A stretch of 64,000 nucleotides of DNA, from contig NZ_JBHSBN010000009.1 in assembly GCF_042650605.1 (NCBI RefSeq), forward strand, positions 1-64,000. Direction: 5' to 3'. This DNA is from Micromonospora_J zhanjiangensis. Lineage in GTDB: Bacteria; Actinomycetota; Actinomycetes; Mycobacteriales; Micromonosporaceae. The translations under genes and the position numbers were made by a program. The notes below the pieces were generated by a model. The model was not told where the DNA came from. It saw only the letters and a list, made by a program, of their open reading frames with translations, and searched no databases. Shown in pieces: positions 33,051 through 41,690 of this stretch (position 1 is its first letter; each line of letters starts with the position of its first letter).

Positions 33051-33428
33051 CTAGTCGATGCGGTGGTTGAAGCGCGGGCCGAAGGTGGTGACGAGTTCCG
33101 CCTTGAGCTCCTTCGGGGTGGTGGACTCGCACCAACTCACCGTTTGCCGGCCCAGCCAGGCGGCGATGTCAGGCGCCGTCGACGGGCAGCCCTGCCGGTC
33201 GAGCAACTCGCCGACCTGCTTGTGCAGTACGGAAGACTCCCGGTTGCCGGTCAGGTGTTGGCGCAGCCGGCGACGCAGGTTGCCGGTCCATCCGACGTAC
33301 ACGATGGTGTCCCGGTCGAGGACTACGTGTACGCCGGGGGCAGGCGGTGCGGCGACAACGGTATCGGCGGTGAACGGCCGCGGCGAGGTGAAGTCGCCCA
33401 ACAGCTCGTGCTCGGGAAGGCTGCCCAC
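33051..33428 (-). CDS. GIY-YIG nuclease-family protein
   Basis: 125 residues from GTG 33428. VHVVLDRDTIVYVGWTGNLRRRLRQHLTGN contains the GIY-YIG core (here GVH...VYVGWT) and its conserved Arg; a downstream Glu in the C-terminal half (ESTTPKELKAEL) is the likely metal ligand. Such domains nick or cleave DNA. Last gene of a three-gene operon with an SF2 helicase and an unknown protein, 6 bp after the preceding stop. Confidence 0.8.
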   Translation of the reverse strand: MGSLPEHELLGDFTSPRPFTADTVVAAPPAPGVHVVLDRDTIVYVGWTGNLRRRLRQHLTGNRESSVLHKQVGELLDRQGCPSTAPDIAAWLGRQTVSWCESTTPKELKAELVTTFGPRFNHRID

Positions 33429-33434
33429 GCCCGG

Positions 33435-33980
33435 TCACCCGGCTCGTTCGAGGACGGCGTCAGCGAGTTGGTAGTTGTGGAAGCGGGAGTACGACGTGCC
33501 GGACCGGAGCAGGTCTTGGGCGAGCTGCCGCGCGGCCGCCGCGACCGCAGGATGGTTCAAGGCTGCGATCAGGTCCTCGTGGTGGCCGTGGAGCTGCGCC
33601 TGGTCCTCACCCCCATCCTCGTACGCCCGGTCCCGTGACAGTTCGAGCCGGGGGAAGGTCGACGCGAACTCCGCCGGCAGCGACGACGGGCGGAGGTTGA
33701 CGAACCCGTGCACCTCGACGTTCGATCCCGAGCCTGCGGCGAGTTCCAGGACGAACGTCTCCATGCCCTTCATGCTGATCGCCGACAACCTGCCGGTCCG
33801 GGTCGTCGGGAGGCAGGTCAGCGCCCAGTGCGCGCATTCCATCACCTCGGCGTCGGGCACGGCCGCCGCCAGGTAGGCCCGGTTCGCCGCCACAACCGCC
33901 GAATGGAGGTCGGGGTGGTCGCGCAGTTCCGCGTACCGTGCCTGCTTGTCCTTGTCCGCCCGCATCTCCCGCTCGTTCAC
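33435..33980 (-). CDS. Unknown 181-residue protein in the helicase/GIY-YIG operon
   Basis: Start GTG 33980, with GGAGGTCC upstream and a 4-bp GTGA overlap with the helicase stop. I recognise no domain. The middle reads LSAISMKGMETFVLELAAGSGSNVEVHGFVNLR, a beta-rich stretch, flanked by helical segments rich in Ala, Asp and His. Tight coupling suggests it works with the helicase and the nuclease. Confidence 0.75.
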   Translation of the reverse strand: MNEREMRADKDKQARYAELRDHPDLHSAVVAANRAYLAAAVPDAEVMECAHWALTCLPTTRTGRLSAISMKGMETFVLELAAGSGSNVEVHGFVNLRPSSLPAEFASTFPRLELSRDRAYEDGGEDQAQLHGHHEDLIAALNHPAVAAAARQLAQDLLRSGTSYSRFHNYQLADAVLERAG

Positions 33981-35569
33981 CGGACCTCCGTCCTGCCCTC
34001 GTAGTACCAACCCAGCAGTTCGCTACCAGCTGTTCCCGGATCGAAGTGATCGATCTTTTCGGCGACGTGGGTGAGGTCGCCGAGGAACGCCTCGTGCGCT
34101 CCTTGGGCCGGGTCCTCCGCGGTGCCCGTGACATACATGACGATAAAGGCGGCCGGGCGCCGGTCAGCCTTGGGTCGGATGACCCGGCCCATGCGCTGGA
34201 TCATCTGCCGTCTGCTCCGGCTGCCCGCGAGGATCACCCCTACCTCCGCCTGCGGCACGTCGACGCCTTCGTCCAGAACCCGCGGGGCGGTCAGCACCCG
34301 GACGTTTCCGTCCTTGAACGCCGCGAGGCGGTCCTTGCGATCGGCCCGACGCAGCCCGCTGGTGAATGGCCTCGCCCGGATACCCGATCCGATGAGTACG
34401 GCCGCCGCCTGCTCCGCACTGGCCTTGGTCTCGCTGAAGACCAAGCCGCGGCCCGCCGCGGCCAGCACGGACGTCAGCGACGATAGCGCTTCCTGCTTCG
34501 GACGGCAGTCGGCCAGAAGCTGACGGCGCTTACTGAACGCGTTCAGATAGCCTCGGGCGTCCCGGACTGCCCAATGATCTCCGTGGCTGCCCTCTCGAAG
34601 CCGGTTGACGTGGGCCATGAACTCGCCGAACGGCTCCTCGGGGCAACCGTGGACCTCGATCAGTCGACGGCGGAGAACCTTTGCCCGCTCGTCGTACTCG
34701 TCGTGTCTCCTGCGTTCGTCGCTGGTGAAGTCGACCCCCAGGAAGGCGACGCGGAAGGGCGCGAGAATGCCGTCTTCCAGTCCGCGCTGATAGCCGCAGC
34801 CGGCGACCATACCGCCGAAGTAGGGATCGAGGTGCTCGGCCAGACCGTCATCGGAACGTTCGTACGTCGCGGTCAACCCCAGCCGCGCGTCGAACTCTGG
34901 TTCGAGGGCAAGCGCGAAGCTGGGCGCACCGTAGCGGTGCACCTCGTCGGCGACAAGCAGACCGGGTGTCCCCCACGTCAGCATCTGACGCCGGGCTGCC
35001 GAGTGAACGACGGCCACCAGAATCGGATAATGGTCGAACGAGTCGCGATGACCATCGCCGACCCGACCCACGCGCGTGTTCCGAAGGTCGCGCCGCAACA
35101 CCTCGTACCACTGGTCGAGCAGTTCTCGCCCCGGCACCAGCACCAGCACCTTCTCGCCGGCGTCCAGCGCGGCTGCCGCCGCCAGGACGCCGACCGCGGT
35201 CTTGCCGGTGCCGGTCACGGCCTCCACGACGCCGCATCGGCCCCGGGCACGCCACTCGATCAACGCTTCCAGCTGCCATGCGCGTGGCTCACGCCCCCGG
35301 TAGCAGCGCGGTAGCGCCGGCCCGACGGTCGTCGAGATCGATAAGCCGGCAGAACGGGATCCGGAGGTCAGGTGCCAGCGCGGCGGCGTGGCGCCGTCAT
35401 GGACGAACAGGTTGCTGCTGCGGTACAGCGTCCGGTTGACCTCCCTCGCGCTCTCCACCGACAGACCACGTAGCCGCAACCCCGCCAGCAGCTGCCGCTT
35501 GTTCTGCCCGGGCCGCTCTGCAAGAAGATTCCACAGCTCCGCCCGCGTCCGTTCGCCCTGCACCGTCAT
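33977..35569 (-). CDS. SF2 DEAD/DEAH-type helicase (XPB/RAD25-like) of a putative defence operon
   Basis: 530 residues from ATG 35569. The N-terminal 70 residues look like a winged helix (AELWNLLAERPGQNKRQLLAGL). The helicase core has Walker A VTGTGKTAV (about 117-125), LVADEVHRYG (DEVH, about 206-213), GLTATYER (motif III), a long insertion rich in Arg/Glu, and domain 2 with VLTAPRVLDEGVDVP and QRMGRVIRP (motif VI Arg fingers). It should translocate on or remodel nucleic acid. First gene of an operon with two small proteins, one a GIY-YIG nuclease. Confidence 0.88.
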   Translation of the reverse strand: MTVQGERTRAELWNLLAERPGQNKRQLLAGLRLRGLSVESAREVNRTLYRSSNLFVHDGATPPRWHLTSGSRSAGLSISTTVGPALPRCYRGREPRAWQLEALIEWRARGRCGVVEAVTGTGKTAVGVLAAAAALDAGEKVLVLVPGRELLDQWYEVLRRDLRNTRVGRVGDGHRDSFDHYPILVAVVHSAARRQMLTWGTPGLLVADEVHRYGAPSFALALEPEFDARLGLTATYERSDDGLAEHLDPYFGGMVAGCGYQRGLEDGILAPFRVAFLGVDFTSDERRRHDEYDERAKVLRRRLIEVHGCPEEPFGEFMAHVNRLREGSHGDHWAVRDARGYLNAFSKRRQLLADCRPKQEALSSLTSVLAAAGRGLVFSETKASAEQAAAVLIGSGIRARPFTSGLRRADRKDRLAAFKDGNVRVLTAPRVLDEGVDVPQAEVGVILAGSRSRRQMIQRMGRVIRPKADRRPAAFIVMYVTGTAEDPAQGAHEAFLGDLTHVAEKIDHFDPGTAGSELLGWYYEGRTEVR

Positions 35570-35901
35570 CCTTCGTCGATCTCGCCGTGGTCGTATCGGA
35601 ACAGGACCCGCCGCCGCACACCCGAAATGTTGCCGCAGCCTGATCTCACGATCATCAGCTCGATGTGCACTCTCCGACGCGGAGAGTTGGCGTCTCACGG
35701 CGGTCAGGCGAGTCCCCTTGACGGGACGGATCTCGGAGAGGACGACCTGTCAACGAGCACCAGGTCATCGACGAACGGCTCTGCCCGAACGGCTGGCCAG
35801 ATGATCCACCCGGCGCCCCTCGGTCATACATCGAGCCAAGCCGTCACAGCCGACGGCGGAGGACCCTTCTCTTGGCTGGCCCTCTTTGCGACGATCGTCC
35901 A
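35570..35901. other. Divergent promoter region between helicase operon and GIY-YIG gene
   Basis: About 330 bp without a supported gene. It contains a short perfect hairpin CTCTCCG-ACG-CGGAGAG (35670-35686), which could be a regulator site for this island module. Confidence 0.45.
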
Positions 35902-36465
35902 ATGTCGAACAGCGGCGGACACCTCTTCGGGGCGTACGGCATGTTCTGGGACCCAGATGGGATTGCCTGGAACCCCGGGTCGGGCCCGAGTGCATGGCAG
36001 TTGCTGGGCCGCCGAAACCACAACTCGGGCAGCATCCGCCTTTGCGACTTTCGGCGAGCCCGAGGCGTCTACATCCTCTTCGACGAGTTTCGCGCGGTCT
36101 ACGTGGGTTTGGGGCGTGGGCAAGGCGGGATCGGAGGACGGCTCAAGGACCATCGAACGGACAAGTTGGCCGGAACATGGTCGCGTTTCTGCTGGTTCTC
36201 GTTCGACGATGTCGTTGAGGGCGGTCTTGACGGATGGAAGGTGGTCCACCGGCGCGAGCAACCGGTCCCCAACACGGACGAGACCGTCATCCGCGAGGTC
36301 GAGGCACTGCTCATTACGGTGCTCGGGGCACGGCTTCAGAACCAGATGAAGTTCCTCGGCGCGCAGCGGTGGGAGCAGGTCACCGAGAGCGACGCGGCCA
36401 CCATCGTGGAGCGTGGCGTCGTTGACGCCAAGGGCTTTACCTTTCGGCCCGTTCACACCTACTGA
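35902..36465 (+). CDS. Second GIY-YIG-like nuclease-family protein
   Basis: 187 residues from ATG 35902. RARGVYILFDEFRAVYVGLGRGQGGIGGRLKDHRTDK fits the GIY-YIG core (GVY...VYVG), followed by WSRFCWFSFDDV and a Glu in REVEALLITVLGARLQNQMKF that could bind the metal. The N-terminus contains an aromatic-rich AYGMFWDPDGIAWNPG segment. It is divergent from the helicase/GIY-YIG operon and probably part of the same module. Confidence 0.78.
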   Translation: MSNSGGHLFGAYGMFWDPDGIAWNPGSGPSAWQLLGRRNHNSGSIRLCDFRRARGVYILFDEFRAVYVGLGRGQGGIGGRLKDHRTDKLAGTWSRFCWFSFDDVVEGGLDGWKVVHRREQPVPNTDETVIREVEALLITVLGARLQNQMKFLGAQRWEQVTESDAATIVERGVVDAKGFTFRPVHTY

Positions 36466-36551
36466 CCGCCGTCGTACACCTCGCCATCTTGGGCGCGCCG
36501 GCCAGTGGGCCCTGGAGCCAGCGACCGGAGCCGCACCCGGGAGACGCCGCG

Positions 36552-36754
36552 GCGGGGACCGGATCGCCGTCGGCGATCAGCCGTACGAGAGCCCGCGCCC
36601 ACTCGCTGTCCAGGTCCGCCAGGGCGACGGCACGGTCGGCGAGTTCCCGTACCGGAAGTCCGAGGAGTTCGGCGGCTCGTCCCGGGCGGAACCGCAGCTA
36701 AAGGCAGCCCCGGCCCGGCCGCTCGACGTGGTACCGCGCCCACGTCCGCGAGTA
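36552..36754 (-). pseudogene. Remnant of an AraC-family regulator gene
   Basis: About 200 bp closely similar to the middle of the intact AraC gene at 31005-31826 (shared DNA runs such as CGTACGAGAGCCCGCGCCCA). Translation gives WARYHVERPGRGCL, then an in-frame TAG, then LRFRPGRAAELLGLPVREL. Both ends of the gene are missing. It flanks the helicase/GIY-YIG module on its right side. Confidence 0.85.
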
Positions 36755-36767
36755 GGTTGGATGCCGG

Positions 36768-36803
36768 CCGGGTCGCCGGCCGGGTCGCCGGCCGGGTCGC
36801 CGG
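36768..36803. repeat. 12-bp tandem repeat, three copies
   Basis: CCGGGTCGCCGG three times in a row, ending directly at the stop codon of the DUF1330 gene and starting just beyond the AraC remnant. Confidence 0.9.
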
Positions 36804-37097
36804 TCAGTCGATGCCTTCGACGATGCGGAAGTCGCGCTCGACGCCGTCGGAGAGGGCGACCAGCGCCTCCTGGTAGGCCGCGCTCTCGCGGGCCGCGACA
36901 GCCTGTTCAAAGCTGTCGAACTCGACCAGGACGGTACGCCCGGCGATGCCGGCGTCGAATGCGGCGACCTGACCGCCACGAACGAGGACCCGTCCATTCG
37001 CGGCCCGGACGGCTGAACGGGCCAGTTCGTTGTAGGCGGTCAGCTTCTCCGGGTCCGAAATGGTGCGGTAGACGCTGACCCAGTAGCCCTTGGCCAC
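36804..37097 (-). CDS. DUF1330-family protein
   Basis: 97 residues of the dimeric ferredoxin-like DUF1330 fold: KGYWVSVYRTISDPEKLTAYNELA, GRVLVRGGQVAAFD, RTVLVEFDSFEQAVAARESAAYQEAL. The function is unknown. It is divergent from an HxlR regulator with a palindrome between them, so it is probably that regulator's target. Confidence 0.88.
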   Translation of the reverse strand: MAKGYWVSVYRTISDPEKLTAYNELARSAVRAANGRVLVRGGQVAAFDAGIAGRTVLVEFDSFEQAVAARESAAYQEALVALSDGVERDFRIVEGID

Positions 37098-37208
37098 GGA
37101 ACCTCCTCAAAATCGATCGATGCTCAGTGGCGTGCTCAGATCCATGGCCGGCGCGCGGTGCGTCAGCGAGCCGACACCGGTGATCGCGGGCCGGGCGGCA
37201 CCCCTGTC

Positions 37209-37225
37209 GCTTCGAAAATCGAAGC
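37209..37225. promoter_or_regulatory. Likely HxlR operator
   Basis: Palindrome GCTTCGA-AAA-TCGAAGC, with a further half-site TATCGAAGC at 37252-37260, in the 185-bp divergent region between the DUF1330 and HxlR genes. Confidence 0.7.
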
Positions 37226-37282
37226 GCTGCACGGGACGGTACCGTATCGGATATCGAAGCATCAAGAGGGGCGGCTCAGGCG

Positions 37283-37657
37283 ATGACAGCACCCAGGCCA
37301 GGCTCGCCGGTACGCGGATCGAGCACCGGGCGGCCCCTGATGGCCGCCCTCGACCTGTTCGGCCGCCGGTGGAACCTGCGCATCGTCTGGGAGCTGCAGC
37401 ACGGCCCGGTCGGGTTCCGCGCCTTGCAGCAGCGCTGCGACAACATGTCCTCCAGCGTCCTGCGGCAACGACTGACCGAACTCGTCGACGCCCGGCTCGT
37501 CGCCCAGCAGCCGGACACCACCTACGCGCTCACCGACCTGGGCCACGACGCCCGCCAGGCATTGCGCCCACTCGTCCGCTGGTCCCAAGCCTGGGCCTCG
37601 GCCCTGGACGAGGACCACGGCACCGAACCCCGAGGGACCGCCCCCGACGCCTCGTGA
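37283..37657 (+). CDS. HxlR-family transcriptional regulator
   Basis: 124 residues: MAALDLFGRRWNLRIVWELQHGPVGFRALQQRCDNMSSSVLRQRLTELVDARLV and YALTDLGHDARQALRPL. It is divergent from DUF1330 and is the likely binder of the adjacent palindrome. A frameshifted GNAT gene starts 20 bp downstream. Confidence 0.92.
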   Translation: MTAPRPGSPVRGSSTGRPLMAALDLFGRRWNLRIVWELQHGPVGFRALQQRCDNMSSSVLRQRLTELVDARLVAQQPDTTYALTDLGHDARQALRPLVRWSQAWASALDEDHGTEPRGTAPDAS

Positions 37658-37677
37658 CCGCGGGCACCATGGGGGCC

Positions 37678-38465
37678 ATGGTGGACACCGACGCTCTCCT
37701 GGCCGCGTACGACGCGCGGATGCGGATGCCGCCCGGCACCGTCCCGACCGGCGTGACCCACGAGTACGACGGTCCGCTCGTCCGGATCGTCGGCGAGCAC
37801 GTGGGACGGATCCGGGCCCCGCGCGACGTCGGCGTCACCGGCGCCGACCTCGACCGCCTGATCGCCCGCCAGCGGGACTACTTCCAGGCCCGTGGCGAGG
37901 GCGTCGAGTGGAAACTGCGGGCCCACGACCTGCCCACGGAGCTGCCCGCGCGCCTGGTCGCGGCCGGCTTCGTACCGGAAGAGCCGTCAACGGTGCTGAT
38001 CGGCGTCGCCGAGCAGGTGGCCGCCGAACCGGTCCTGCCCGACGGCGTCGCGCTGCGGCGGGCCGGCGAGGCCGAGGACCTGCGCCGCGTCGCGGACCTG
38101 CAGACCGAGGTGTTGGGGTCCGACTGCTCCTGGGTCGCGGCCTACCTCCTCGCCCGAGTGTCGGCCGACCCCGACCAGATCACCGTCCTGGTCGCCGAGG
38201 CCGGCGACCGGCTGGTCTGCGCCGCCCTCGCGGTCTACCACCCGGGTACGGAGTTCGTCGCGCTGCTCGGCGGGGCGACCCTGCCGCAGTGGCGGGGACG
38301 CGGCCTCTATCGCGCCATGATCGCCACCCGGGCCGGGAGGCGGTTGCCCGTGGCTTCCGGCTGCTGCACGTCGACGCGTCCCCGGCCAGTGCGCCCATCC
38401 TGCGCCGGTGCGGCTTCCACGAGATCACCACGTCGACGCATTACCAGTGGACGCCGTCGGAATAG
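37678..38465 (+). pseudogene. GNAT-family acetyltransferase with a frameshift
   Basis: The first frame gives a GNAT protein up to the acetyl-CoA loop LPQWRGRGLYRAMIATRA. The rest of the fold (EAVARGFRLLHVDASPASAPI, LRRCGFHEITTSTHYQWTP) continues in the +1 frame to a stop at 38463-38465. Restoring one C near 38335 would join them into about 262 residues. Either a real recent mutation or an assembly error in a GC-rich run. The unshifted frame would read a meaningless Arg-rich tail to 38475. Confidence 0.8.
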
Positions 38466-38498
38466 GGCGGTTTGAAGCGTCGGTGTTGACGTGCTCGA

Positions 38499-38515
38499 TA
38501 TACGCGCTACGTATA
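38499..38515. promoter_or_regulatory. Palindrome in the XRE-gene promoter
   Basis: TATACG-CGCTA-CGTATA lies just downstream of a TTGACG (38486-38491) and 25 bp before ATG 38540. It could be an autoregulatory site for the XRE/TPR protein; the -10 position is not clear. Confidence 0.5.
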
Positions 38516-38539
38516 CCGTTCGCTTGCGGAGCGGATTCA

Positions 38540-40129
38540 ATGGGTAGGTTCGATGAGGCGCTATGGACGGAGCGACTGGGGATGGCGAGGTTGCCGGTAA
38601 GGGCCGCGAACTGCCCGCGTTGTGGTGGGCGGCTGGCCCGTGACAACGACAGTGGGCGCTGCGCCGCCTGCCAGGCGGCCGAACGGGACCGGCTCGTCGC
38701 GCCGCCGACCGTGCCAGCGAGCTTCTGGGAACACGAACCGGTACGGCAGGCGCTGAGCGAACGCCACCTCGGGCGGGTGATCCGCGCCTACCGCTGTCAC
38801 CCGTACCACGGCCGCGACCCGCTCCCCCAACGCGCGGTCGCCAGCTGGCTCGGCATCACCCAGGCTCAACTCAGCCGAGTCGAGAACGGGCCGGCCATGG
38901 TGCACCTGGACCGGCTGATGCACTGGGCGCAGCTCATCAACGTCCCGGCCGAACTCCTGTGGTTCAAGCTCCCAGACGAGAACGCCAGCTCAGCCTCCAC
39001 GAACGAGCCGCCGACAGTGCACCACCGCCAGGGCCAAGCCGCTGCTCCACACTTCAGCATCACCGAGATCGAGGGTGGATCTACCTTTGCCGATAACATG
39101 GAGGCCGCATCTCAGGGAGGTGACGTCACGGACCGACGACGCTTCACGAAACTGGCCGCCCTCGCGGGCGTGGGTGCCACTGTGCCGTTCGACCTGTTCG
39201 CCATGCAGGCCGACATCCCTCGGAACATCGGCATGGAGCAGGTGCGGTTCGCCAGCTCGCTCGCGGAGGAGTTCCGCCGGGCAGACGCCGCAGCCGGCGC
39301 GGACGGACTCTGCGACCTCGCCATCCAGGTGCACGCCCGGCTCTCGGCCTGGGTCGGCCGAGCCTCGTACAGCCGGGCCGTGGGTGACGCGCTGCAGAAT
39401 GCCTTGGCGGACCTCGCTAACCAGGTCGCGTGGCTCGCGATAGACGCCGAGCGTCGGTCCGAAGCCAGGCCCTACCTCAACGATGCGATCGGTCGTACCC
39501 GCATGATCAACGACCCGCGGGAGGAGGTACGCGCCCTGGCCTGCCTCGCGCTGCTGACTCGGGAGGATCGGCCAGGTGAGGCGCTGCAAGCCGCGGAGGC
39601 GGCCCTTCGGATCGCCGCTGGGTGGGCCACGCCCCGACTGACCACCCTCCTGCATCTGCGAGCGGCCCACGCGTACGCCTACTTCCATGACCTGACCGGC
39701 TACAACAGCGAGATGTTGAAGGCCCAGCGAGACTTCGAGCGCGGCACCCATGAGGACGATCCGGCCTTCATCCAGTTCCTGACCGAGCAGGAGATGGACG
39801 GGATCCAGGGCTTGTCCTACCTGACGCTCGGAAGGCCCGACCGCGCAGCCGGCTTCTTCCGCTCGGTCACGGCCAATCCATCCGACGCCCACCGGCGTAA
39901 CCACGTCATGTACACCCTCGACCTTGCGGACGCCCTCAAGCAAGAAGGTGATAAGGACGGGGCCGCGAGTACCGCCCTAGCTGTTCTCCCTGCCGCTGCC
40001 GAGGTGAACTCCAGGCGGATGAGCCGAATGCTCATCAAGCTCCGATCTGACCTGGGAGGGTCAGCTCGAGCTACACCGACTGTTCGAGAGTTTCTCAACA
40101 ACTTTGACAGCACGGCTGCAAAAATCTGA
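38540..40129 (+). CDS. XRE-family HTH regulator with zinc-knuckle and TPR-like domain
   Basis: 529 residues. A small CPRCGGRL...CAAC zinc site near the N-terminus precedes an XRE HTH (PLPQRAVASWLGITQAQLSRVENGPAMVHLDRLMHWAQLI). The C-terminal 300 residues are helical TPR-like repeats (ARPYLNDAIGRTRMINDPREEVRALACLALL, RLTTLLHLRAAHAYAYFHDL). This resembles NsdA-like and other large actinobacterial XRE/TPR regulators that affect development or respond to peptides. ATG 38540 is the best start; ATG 38582 is a shorter option. It is convergent with the response-regulator gene. Confidence 0.83.
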   Translation: MGRFDEALWTERLGMARLPVRAANCPRCGGRLARDNDSGRCAACQAAERDRLVAPPTVPASFWEHEPVRQALSERHLGRVIRAYRCHPYHGRDPLPQRAVASWLGITQAQLSRVENGPAMVHLDRLMHWAQLINVPAELLWFKLPDENASSASTNEPPTVHHRQGQAAAPHFSITEIEGGSTFADNMEAASQGGDVTDRRRFTKLAALAGVGATVPFDLFAMQADIPRNIGMEQVRFASSLAEEFRRADAAAGADGLCDLAIQVHARLSAWVGRASYSRAVGDALQNALADLANQVAWLAIDAERRSEARPYLNDAIGRTRMINDPREEVRALACLALLTREDRPGEALQAAEAALRIAAGWATPRLTTLLHLRAAHAYAYFHDLTGYNSEMLKAQRDFERGTHEDDPAFIQFLTEQEMDGIQGLSYLTLGRPDRAAGFFRSVTANPSDAHRRNHVMYTLDLADALKQEGDKDGAASTALAVLPAAAEVNSRRMSRMLIKLRSDLGGSARATPTVREFLNNFDSTAAKI

Positions 40130-40478
40130 TGCTCCACCTTATTCGAGCCAGCCAAGGCGTCGCAGGAGTCACGGCGGGTCGTGCCAGAGACTCAGCGCGA
40201 AGACGCGAGGCCAATTTCTGAATTAAGGGCAATCCGCACCGCTACGCGAAGTCCACTGTCGGATCGTTCCTTTGAACGAACACCCGAGCTTTGTGACATT
40301 CGCACGGGCGCCACCAAAATAACTTGACCATAAGCATCGGGACCGGACTGCCGTTGGGTAAAGTACCGACGGTCTCTCACCGGTCGCGATCATTGCGTCG
40401 TCCGCCAAACGGTACGCGCAGATCCGCCTCTACTACTAGCGAGCTAACCGCGGGAAGCCCGCCTGCACCCCGAGATAC
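40130..40478. other. Intergenic region, lower GC, no gene seen
   Basis: About 350 bp between convergent genes at the left edge of the lower-GC operon. It holds a small GCGGG-AAG-CCCGC hairpin near 40447-40459, the only terminator-like element. No coding signal. Confidence 0.5.
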
Positions 40479-41690
40479 TCAGCCTCCCGAAGAGCGCACC
40501 CACGTAGCCATTTTCTCCCACGTCGATCCGTCTCGACCTACGTCGATCCCACGCCGACGATTCATGGGATCAGAGAAAAGTACGCGCACTTTCGAATCGG
40601 TACTATCACGTCGCACCTGCTCTACGACATCGAAACAAAGAATGACTTCTCCATCATTTTCAAACCAGGGATTAAGAGTCGTGGCGAATCCATTTGACCC
40701 AACCAAGACAACACTGCCAGTTTTTGGCGGCATCCTCGCCATAAATGCCGAGCGCTGCGGACGCCCAAGGCCGGAGAAACGGAGAGTCTCCACCGTAAAC
40801 GAATCTCCGTCAAAGCTCATCGATCTTGTGACTTCGACACGCCACGGCCACCCAGCGTATATTCGATGCGCACATGCGCGGAGAAATCTGTCCAATTCGC
40901 TCCGCTCCTTGTCAGTAGTTTCCCGACCTCCGTGGGCAATATCGTTTCGCATTTTTATTACACCGTGCAGAAATTTTTTAGTACTCTTGTCTGGCGCTAT
41001 TGCATTGCTAAGTGTAGCGAATGCAGAACCCGGATCGGCAGCCTGAGATAATGAGCTCAATACCGCATTCCAGGTCCCGAAGCTCGGCCGCGCAAGCTGT
41101 TCTCGCGTAACTCCCCGAAGTGGACCAGCTTGCTCGGGGCTCTGGCTAGCGAGGCCCACCAGAGCAGCGAAGCGCAGTGTCTCTTCAACCGCCCGCATAC
41201 CTTCACTTGCCTGTTGGTACGGATCGCCCGTGACCTGGTAACGGCCAAAGGCATGCGCAAGTAGACTCGGGCCAGTTGCCGCCAAAGCAGCCAAAGCACC
41301 TTCCTGGCTCTGCTTCAGGACCAATGAGCATCGCTCTTCGAGCTCCGAAAAGGCGTCGCCCTTGTCTACCCAGTCGACAGCACCAAGCCTCATCGCCTGG
41401 ACTGTCTGCCGTTTTCCTCCTTCACCTGACAAGACCACGACAGGGAGTCTCCACCCGGCATCGTTCAATTCTTGCATCAACCATAGACCCCCCCAGTCAC
41501 CTGGCGGCATCTTCATGTCAAGAAGCGCAAGGTCATAACCGCCACGGCGAACTTCTTTCAGCGCCTGCGCTCCATCAGTCACGTGAACAACTGACGCGCC
41601 ACGTAGCCGTAACGGCTCAGAGAGAGTTCGTGCTACATCATTTTGGTCGTCAGCAACCAGGATACGGGCCTCATGCAGAATAGAATTCAC
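40479..41690 (-). CDS. Response regulator fused to a HEPN-like domain
   Basis: 403 residues from GTG 41690, with AGGAG at 5-nt spacing and a 4-bp GTGA overlap with the kinase stop. The receiver domain (about 8-125) keeps all key residues: Asp14/Asp15, phospho-acceptor Asp58 in LLDMKMP, Ser88 and Lys110. A helical domain (about 155-280) contains MRNDIAHGG, where Arg248-Asn249...His253 form the RNxxxH motif of HEPN ribonucleases. About 120 further residues form an unassigned, probably beta-rich tail. There is no DNA-binding domain, so the output is probably RNA cleavage or protein interaction. HEPN activity is inferred from the motif. Confidence 0.8.
   Translation of the reverse strand: MNSILHEARILVADDQNDVARTLSEPLRLRGASVVHVTDGAQALKEVRRGGYDLALLDMKMPPGDWGGLWLMQELNDAGWRLPVVVLSGEGGKRQTVQAMRLGAVDWVDKGDAFSELEERCSLVLKQSQEGALAALAATGPSLLAHAFGRYQVTGDPYQQASEGMRAVEETLRFAALVGLASQSPEQAGPLRGVTREQLARPSFGTWNAVLSSLSQAADPGSAFATLSNAIAPDKSTKKFLHGVIKMRNDIAHGGRETTDKERSELDRFLRACAHRIYAGWPWRVEVTRSMSFDGDSFTVETLRFSGLGRPQRSAFMARMPPKTGSVVLVGSNGFATTLNPWFENDGEVILCFDVVEQVRRDSTDSKVRVLFSDPMNRRRGIDVGRDGSTWEKMATWVRSSGG

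Noticed and set aside
33977..35569. Helicase operon considered as a type I restriction-modification or DISARM system
   Set aside because: No methyltransferase, specificity subunit or DUF1998 partner is present nearby.
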